The position numbers and the translations under genes were made by a program. From Urophycis tenuis (taxonomy: Eukaryota > Chordata > Actinopteri > Gadiformes > Phycidae): a stretch of 64,000 nucleotides of DNA. The notes beneath the pieces are model-generated. The model was not told the DNA's origin, did not search any database, and worked only from the letters and a program-made list of their open reading frames with translations. Location of the stretch: assembly GCA_036785325.1 (NCBI GenBank), contig JAXIVH010000044.1:262501-326500 (forward strand), in the 5' to 3' direction. Positions 56,649 through 64,000 of the stretch are shown here, piece after piece; position 1 is the first letter of the stretch; each line of letters begins with the position of its first letter.

Positions 56649-58248
56649 TGGGCTCATTTTAAGCGGGGAAATCTAAGCTTTTCAACGGCGTATGGCAAGA
56701 CTATATTGACTCATGGGTCGTTGAAATACTAAGCTAAATCATTTGTGTTCTGTAAGGAAAGATTGATGTTAATTGAAACGTTGAAGGTATGTTTTTAGCT
56801 GCTGGGTAGACTTCAGTCAACCTGACGCAGTTTAGTCTGTGATCAACCAGACTGCTCACGGATGGGCTCATTTTGAGCGGGGAAATCGAAGCTTTCCAAC
56901 GGCGTATGGCAAGACTATATTGACTCATGGGTCGTTGAAATACTAAGCTAAATCATTTGTGTTCTGTAAGGAAAGATTGATCTTAATTGAAACGTTGAAG
57001 GTATGTTTTTAGCTGCTGGGTAGACTTCAGTCAACCTGACGCAGTTTTGTCTGTGAGCAACCAAATTGCTCAGGAATGCGCTCATTTCAAGCGGGGAAAT
57101 CTAAGCTTTCCAACGTCTTATGGCAAGACTATATTGACTCATGTGTCGTTAAAATACTAAGCTAATTAATTTGTGTTCTGTAAGGAAAGATTAATGTTAA
57201 TTGAAACATTGAAGGTATGTTTTTAGCTGCTGGGTAGACTTCAGTCAACGTGACGCAGTTTAGTCTGTGATCAACCAGACTGCTCGCGGATGGGCTCATT
57301 TTAAGCGGGGAAATCTAAGCTTTCCAACGGCGTATGGCAAGACTATATTGACTCATGGGTCGTTGAATACTAAGCTAATTAATTTGTGTTCTGTAAGGAA
57401 AGATTGATGTTAATTGAAACGTTGAAGGTATGTTTTTATCTGCTGGGTAGACTTCAGTCAACCTGACGCAGTTTAGTCTCTGATCAACCAGACTGCTCGT
57501 GGATGGGCTCATTTTAAGCGGGGAAATCTAAGCTTTCCAACGGCGTATGGCAAGACTATATTGACTCATGGGTCGTTGAAATACTTAGCTAATTAATTTG
57601 TGTTCTGTAAGGAAAGATTAATGTTAATTGAAACGTTGAAGGTATGTTTTTAGCTGCTGGGTTGACTTCAGGCAACCTGATGCAGTTTAGTCTGTGATCA
57701 CCCAGACTGCTCGCGGATGGCCTCATTTTAAGCGGGGAAATCTAAGCTTTCCAACGGCGTATGGCAAGACTATATTGACTCATGGGTCGTTGAAATACTT
57801 AGCTAATTAATTTGTGTTCTGTAAGGAAAGATTGATGTTAATTGAAACGTTGAAGGTATGTTTTTAGCTGCTGGGTAGACTTCAGTCAACCTGACACAGT
57901 TTAGTCTGTGATCAACCAGACTGCTCGCGGATGGGCTCATTTTAAGCGGGGAAATCTAAGCTTTCCAACGGCGTATGGCAAGACTATATTGACAATGGGT
58001 CGTTGAAATACTAAGCTAATTAATTTTTGTTCTGTAAGGAAAGATTGATGTTAATTGAAACGTTGAAGGTATGTTTTTAGCTGCTGGGTAGACTTCAGTC
58101 AAACTGACGCAGTTTAGTCTGTGAGCAACCAAATTGCTCGCAGATGGGCTCATTTTAAGCGGAGAAATCTAAGCTTTCCAACGGCGTATGGCATGACTAT
58201 ATTTGCCCACGGGTCGTCGAAATAATAAGCTGATTCATGTGTGTTCTG
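56649..58248. repeat. ~214-bp satellite array, segment 2b
   Basis: About seven monomers; several variants (for example tgcgctcatttcaagcgggg) recur in segment 2c. Confidence 0.95.
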
Positions 58249-58435
58249 TTGACTGTGGAAAGAAAATAGCACACAAGTCATACCAAATCACCTTTATTGT
58301 CAGTGATAAAAATTAATAAATAAACAGTATGGACATTCTATAAACAGTTGTATAAAAAGTGTAAACAGTATGAACAGTGTTCTTATAAAAGATATCAATA
58401 TCAATACTGATCACGTGTGTATTTTATATTTCCAG

Positions 58436-58939
58436 ATTATTTGTTGATGAGCCAGAGCCTGTGACTCCCACCAACCGGCCCGTTCAGCCCACTGCGTTGT
58501 CGTCCTCCACCCGGCCGAAGCCTCCTGCGCCCGACCGCCTCCAGCCGAGGCCTCCTGCTGCGTCAGCCTGTGGCCTGCCCGCCCCCTGTGTCGGCAGCAC
58601 CCATACCGCTGGTCCTCCCCGCACAGCCACAGGCCCCTTCCGTCCTGCATCCAGGGCCATCCTGCAGCTGTCTCTGCAGTCATCGTGTGTCAAAACCATT
58701 CAAACTTGTATATGGTAACATTTCAAAATGACACCAGCATAAATGAGGACCTTGCAATAGGTTGTGTGTTACAGGACCCCCCTGGCATACAGCTGTATGT
58801 CTCTGTGAAGGTGGTTGTGAAGAACGGCATCCGGCTGAACAAGTACAAGTGCCGGCGAGGCAGCAACTCTCTCGAGGGGTTGCACGCCCACCTCGTTAAC
58901 GCCGTCCCTTCACAGCGATGTGGGATCATGCCTTTCCAA
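58436..58939 (+). CDS. Two-exon module, copy 6 (no lesion seen)
   Basis: Acceptor 58435/58436; exon 2 58775-58939 fully open with donor aa|gtaagt. It differs from copy 4 by a few substitutions. There is no promoter-like unit in front; satellite monomers lie on both sides. Confidence 0.45.
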
Positions 58940-59060
58940 GTAAGTGATTAAAACACACACACACACACACATAAATATATATAAAGCTTTATTGCAGACC
59001 CATGTTCATGCGGTATAATTTAAAAAGAAAAGTCTCAATGATGGCTTCAATGATACATTT

Positions 59061-60882
59061 TGGGCTCATTTTAAGCGGGGAAATCTAAGCTTTCCAACGG
59101 TGTATGGCAAGACTGTATTGACTCATGGGTCGTTGAATTAATAAGCTAATTAATTTGTGTTCTTTATTGAAAGATTGATCTTAATTGAAACGTTGAAGGT
59201 ATGTTTTTAGCTGCTGGGTAGACTTCAGTCAACCTGACGCAGTTTTGTCTGTGAGCAACTAAATTGCTCGGGGATGGGCTCATTTTAAGCAGGGAAATCT
59301 AAGCTTTCAAACGGCGTATGGCAAGACTATATTGCCTCATGGGTCGTTGAAATACTAAGCTAATTAATTTGTGTTCTGTAAGGAAAGATTGATGTTAATT
59401 GAAAAGTTGAAGGTATGTTTTTAGCTGCTGGGTAGACTCATTCAACCTGACGCAGTTTTGTCTGTGAGCTACCACATTGCTCCGGGATGGGCTCATTCTA
59501 AGCGGGGAAATCTAAGCTTTCCAACTGCGTATGGCAAGACTATATTCACCAAAGGGTCGTTGAAATACTAAGCTAATTAATTTGTGTTCTGTAAGGAAAG
59601 ATTGATCTTAATTGAAACGTTGAAGGTATGTTTTTAGCTGCTGGGTAGACTTCAGTCAACCTGACGCAGTTTTGTCTGTGAGCAACCAAATTGCTCAGGA
59701 ATGCGCTCATTTCAAGCGGGGAAATCTAAGCTTTCCAACGTCTTATGGCAAGACTATATTGACTCATGTGTCGTTAATATACTAAGCTAATTGATTTGTG
59801 TTCTGTAAGGAAAGATTAATGTTAATTGAAACATTGAAGGTATGTTTTTAGCTGCTGGGTAGACTTCAGTCAACGTGACGCAGTTTAGTCTGTGATCAAC
59901 CAGACTGCTCGCGGATGGGCTCATTTTAAGCGGGGAAATCTAAGCTTTCCAACGGCGTATGGCAAGACTATATTGACTCATGGGTCGTTGAATACTAAGC
60001 TAATTAATTTGTGTTCTGTAAGGAAAGATTGATGTTAATTGAAACGTTGAAGGTATGTTTTTAGCTGCTGGGTAGACTTCAGTCAACCTGACGCAGTTTA
60101 GTCTCTGATCAACCAGACTGCTCGTGGATGGGCTCATTTTAAGCGGGGAAATCTAAGCTTTCCAACGGCGTATGGCAAGACTATATTGACTCATGGGTCG
60201 TTGAAATACTTAGCTAATTAATTTGTGTTCTGTAAGGAAAGATTAATGTTAATTGAAACGTTGAAGGTATGTTTTTAGCTGCTGGGTTGACTTCAGTCAA
60301 CCTGATGCAGTTTAGTCTGTGATCACCCAGACTGCTCGCGGATGGGCTCATTTTAAGCGGGGAAATCTAAGCTTTCCAACGGCGTATGGCAAGACTATAT
60401 TGACAATGGGTCGTTGAAATACTAAGCTAATTAATTTTTGTTCTGTAAGGAAAGATTGATGTTAATTGAAACGTTGAAGGTATGTTTTAAGCTGCTGGGT
60501 AGACTCATTCAACCTGACGCAGTTTTGTCTGTGAGCTACCACATTGCTCGGGGATGGGCTCATTCTAAGCGGGGAAATCTAAGCTTTCCAACTGCGTATG
60601 GCAAGACTATATTCACCAAAGTGTGGTTGAAATACTAAGCTAATTAATTTGTGTTCTGTAAGGAAAGATTGATGTTAATTGAAACGTTGAAGGTATGTTT
60701 TTAGCTTCTGGGTAGACTCATTCAACCTGACGCAGTTTAGTCTGTGAGCAACCAGACTGCTCGCGGATGGGCTCATTTTAAGCGGAAAAATCTAAGCTTT
60801 CCAACGGCGTATGGCATGACTATATTTGCCCACGGGTAGTCGAAATAATAAGCTGATTCATGTGTGTTCTGTTGACTGTGGA
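59061..60882. repeat. ~214-bp satellite array, segment 2c
   Basis: About eight monomers. Much of it parallels segment 2b in order of variants, so modules 5-7 with their arrays arose by duplication of module-plus-array blocks. Confidence 0.95.
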
Positions 60883-61046
60883 AAGAAAATAGCACACAAG
60901 TCTTACCAAGTCACCTTTATTGTCAGTGATAAACATTAATAAATAAACAGTATGGACATTGTATAAACAGTGTAAACAGTATGAACAGTGTTCTTATAAA
61001 AGATATCAATATCAATACTGATCACGTGTGTATTTTTTTTTTCCAA

Positions 61047-61550
61047 ATTATTTGTTGATGAGCCAGAGCCTGTGACTCCCACCAACCGGCCCGTTCAGCC
61101 CACTGCGTTGTCGTCCTCCACCCAGCCGAAGCCTCCTGCGCCCACCCGCCTCCAGCCGAGGCCTCCTGCTGCGTCAGCCTGTGGCCTGCCCGCCCCCTGT
61201 GTCGGAAGCACCCATACCGCTGGTCCTCCCCGCACAGCCACAGGCCCCCTCCGTCCTGCATTCAGGGCCATCCTGCAGCTGTCTCTGCAGTCATCGTGTG
61301 TCAAAACCATGTAAACTTGTATATGGTAACATATCAAAATGACACCAGCATAAATGAGGACCTTGCAATAGGTTGTGTGTTACAGGACCCCCCTGGCATA
61401 CAGCTGTATGTCTCTGTGAAGGTGGTTATGAGGAACGGTATCCGGCTGAACAAGTACAAGTGCCGGCGAGGCAGCAACTCTCTCAAGGGGTTGCACGCCC
61501 ACCTCGTTAACGCCGTCCCTTCACAGCGATGTGGGATCATGCCGTTCCAA
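61047..61550 (+). pseudogene. Two-exon module, copy 7 (exon-1 acceptor lost)
   Basis: The exon-1 acceptor ttccag reads ttccaa (61041-61046). Exon 2 (61386-61550) is open, with Lys for Glu in the SLEGL motif. Confidence 0.55.
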
Positions 61551-61675
61551 GTAAGTGATTGAAACACACACACACACACACACACATAAATATATATAAA
61601 GCTTTATTGCAGACCCATGTTCATGCGGTATAATTTAAAAAGAAAAGTCTCAATGATGGCTTCAATGATACATTT

Positions 61676-64000
61676 TGAGCTCATTTTAAGCGTGGAAATC
61701 TAAGCTTTCCAATGGCGTATGGCAAGGCTATATTGACTCATGGGTCGTTGAAATACTAAGCTAATTAATTTGTGTTCTTTATTGAAAGATTGATCTTAAT
61801 TGAAACGTTGAAGGTATGTTTTTAGCTGCTGGGTAGACTTCAGTCAACCTGACGCAGTTTTGTCTGTGAGCAACCAAATTGCTCAGGGATGGGCTCATTA
61901 TAAGCGGGGAAATCTAAGCTTTCCAACTGCGTATGGCAAGACTATATTCACCAAAGGGTCGTTGAAATACTAAGCTAATTAATTTGTGTTCTGTAAGGAA
62001 AGATTGATCTTAATTGAAACGTTGAAGGTATGTTTTTAGCTGCTGGGTAGACTTCAGTCAACCTGAGGCAGTTTAGTCTGTGATCAACCAGACTGCTCGC
62101 AGATGGGCTCATTTTAAGCGGGGAAATCTAAGCTTTCCAACGGCCTATGGCAATACTATATTGACTCATGGGTCGTTAAAATACTAAGCTAATTAATTTG
62201 TGTTCTTCAAGGAAAGATTAATGTTAATTGAAACGTTGAAGGTATGTTTCTAGCTGGTGGGTAGACTTCAGTCAACCTGACGCAGTTTAGTCTGTGATCA
62301 ACCAGACTGCTCGCGGATGGGCTCATTTTAAGCGGGGAAATCTAAGCTTTCCAACGGCGTATGGCAAGACTATATTGACTCATGGGTCGTTGAAATACTA
62401 AGCTAATTAATTTGTGTTCTGTAAGGAAAGATTGATGTTAATTGAAACGTTGAAGGTATGTTTTTAGCTGCTGAGTAGACTTCAGTCAACCTGACGCAGT
62501 TTAGTCTGTGATCAACCAGACTGCTCGCAGATGGGCTCATTTTAAGCGGGGAAATCTAAGCTTTCCAACGGCGTATGGCAAGACTATATTGACTCATGGG
62601 TCGTTAAAATACTAAGCTAATTAATTTGTGTTCTTTAAGGAAAGATTAATGTTAATTGAAACGTTGAAGGTATGTTTTTAGCTGATGGGTAGACTTCAGT
62701 CAACCTGACGCAGTTTTGTCTGTGATCAACCAGACTGCTCGCGGATGGGCTCATTTTAAGCGGGGAAATCTAAGCTTTCCAACGGCGTATGGCAAGACTA
62801 TATTGAATCATGGGTCGTTGAAATACTAAGCTAATTAATTTGTGTTCTGTAAGGAAAGATTGATGTTAATTGAAACGTTGAAGGTATGTTTTTAGCTGCT
62901 GGGTAGACTTCAGTCAAGCTGATGCAGTTTAGTCTGTGTTCAACCAGACTGCTCGCAGATGGGCTCATTTTAAGCGGGGAAATCTAAGCTTTCCAACGCC
63001 GTATGGCACGACTATATTGACTCATGGGTCGTTGAAATAGTAAGCTAATTAATTTGTGTTCTTTATTGAAAGATTGATCTTAACTGAAACGTTGAAGGTA
63101 TGTTTTTAGCTGCTGGGTAGACTTCAGTCAACCTGACGCAGTTTTGTCTGTGAGCAACCAAATTGCTCGGGAATGGGCTCATTTTAAGCGGGGAAATCTA
63201 AGCTTTCCAACTGCATATCGCAAGAATATATTCACCAAAGGGTCATTGAAATACTAAGCTAAATATTTTGTGTTCTGTAAGGAAAGATTGATGTTAATTG
63301 AAACGTTGAAGGTATGTTTTTAGCTGCTTGGTAGATTTCAGTCAACCTGACGCAGTTTAGTCTGTGATCAACCAGACTGCTCGCAGATGGGCTCATTTTA
63401 AGCGGGGAAATCTAAGCTTTCCAACGGCGTATGGCAAGACTATATTAACTCATGGGTCGTTGAAATAGTAAGCTAATTAATTTGTGTTCTTTATTGAAAG
63501 ATTGAGCTTAACTGAAACGTTGAAGGTATGTTTTTTAGCTGCTGGGTAGACTTCAGTCAACCTGACGCAGTTTTGTCTGTGAGCAACCAAATTGCTCAGG
63601 GATGGGCTCATTTTAAGCGGGGAAATCTAAGCTTTCCAACTGCATATGGCAAGAATATATTCACCAAAAGGTCATTGAAATACTAAGCTAAATATTTTGT
63701 GTTCTGTAAGGAAAGATTGATGTTAATTGAAACGTTGAAGGTATGTTTTTAGCTGCTTGGTAGATTTCAGTCAACCTGACGCAGTTTAGTCTGTGATCAA
63801 CCAGACTGCTCGCGGATGGGCTCATTTTAAGCGGGGAAATCTAAGCTTTCCAACGGCGTATGGCAAGACTATATTGACTCATGGGTCGTTGAAATACTAA
63901 GCTAATTAATTTGTGTTCTGTAAGGAAAGATTGATGTTAATTCAAACGTTGAAGGTATGCTTTTAGCTGCTGGGTAGACTTCAGTCAACCTGACGCAGTT
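61676..64000. repeat. ~214-bp satellite array, segment 2d, runs off the window
   Basis: About eleven monomers to the right edge. A two-monomer (428-bp) local duplication is marked by gaaatagtaagctaattaat at about 63034 and 63462. The array continues beyond the window. Confidence 0.95.

Noticed and set aside
28961..64000. CRISPR-like regular repetition
   Set aside because: The period is ~214 bp with no short repeat/spacer structure, the genome is vertebrate, and the whole unit is repeated; this is a satellite.

Overview
The window is nuclear DNA from a ray-finned (teleost) fish. Evidence for this: non-LTR retrotransposons of the L2/CR1, RTE-like and Tx1 types, several hAT elements with 8-bp target duplications, a canonical vertebrate tRNA-Lys(TTT), a spliced zona-pellucida (ZP) domain gene fragment, and CA/TA microsatellites. 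It is almost entirely repeat-derived; no complete, ordinary single-copy host gene is visible.

Layout. 1-3344: L2-like LINE with a long intact ORF. 3430-5640 and 10222-12050: two decayed, oppositely truncated copies (minus strand) of one uncharacterised repeat-borne protein family. Between them lie a palindrome, a hAT nested in a hAT (7357-8496) and a MITE with a 9-bp target duplication (8765-9219). 13325-15375: 5'-truncated LINE with a perfect 13-bp target duplication. 15512-25342: four-level nest, in which a Lys-primed LTR retroelement has its gag start split by a hAT transposon (16881-25253), which itself holds an RTE-like LINE and a hAT MITE. 25343-26354: rearranged MITE with a perfect 75-bp inverted repeat.

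26356-40196 and 52464-64000 hold the most unusual structure. A promoter-like 5' unit (CCAAT boxes, CRE-like site) is followed by an intron-like stretch carrying a single copy of a ~214-bp sequence split by a solo LTR. A short two-exon gene module follows, and then long tandem arrays of the same ~214-bp sequence. The module recurs seven times inside the arrays (28.3, 31.2, 32.9, 54.5, 56.0, 58.4 and 61.0 kb). The 5' unit recurs twice with the same LTR and the same CAAG target duplication, so the whole unit was duplicated after the LTR landed. Higher-order duplications of 1752 bp and 2347 bp are superimposed.

40197-52463 separates the two array blocks. It holds LINE 3' ends, a tandemly duplicated segment made of tRNA-Lys plus tRNA-like remnants plus a ZP gene, a Tx1-type LINE (about 45500-50262, minus strand) that seems to have landed in the second ZP copy, and a solo LTR in a TA microsatellite.

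Nothing here forms a pathway. The logic is genomic: repeated insertion, unequal exchange and segmental duplication, with one living tRNA gene, one possibly functional LINE ORF and two undamaged copies of the array-embedded exon module.
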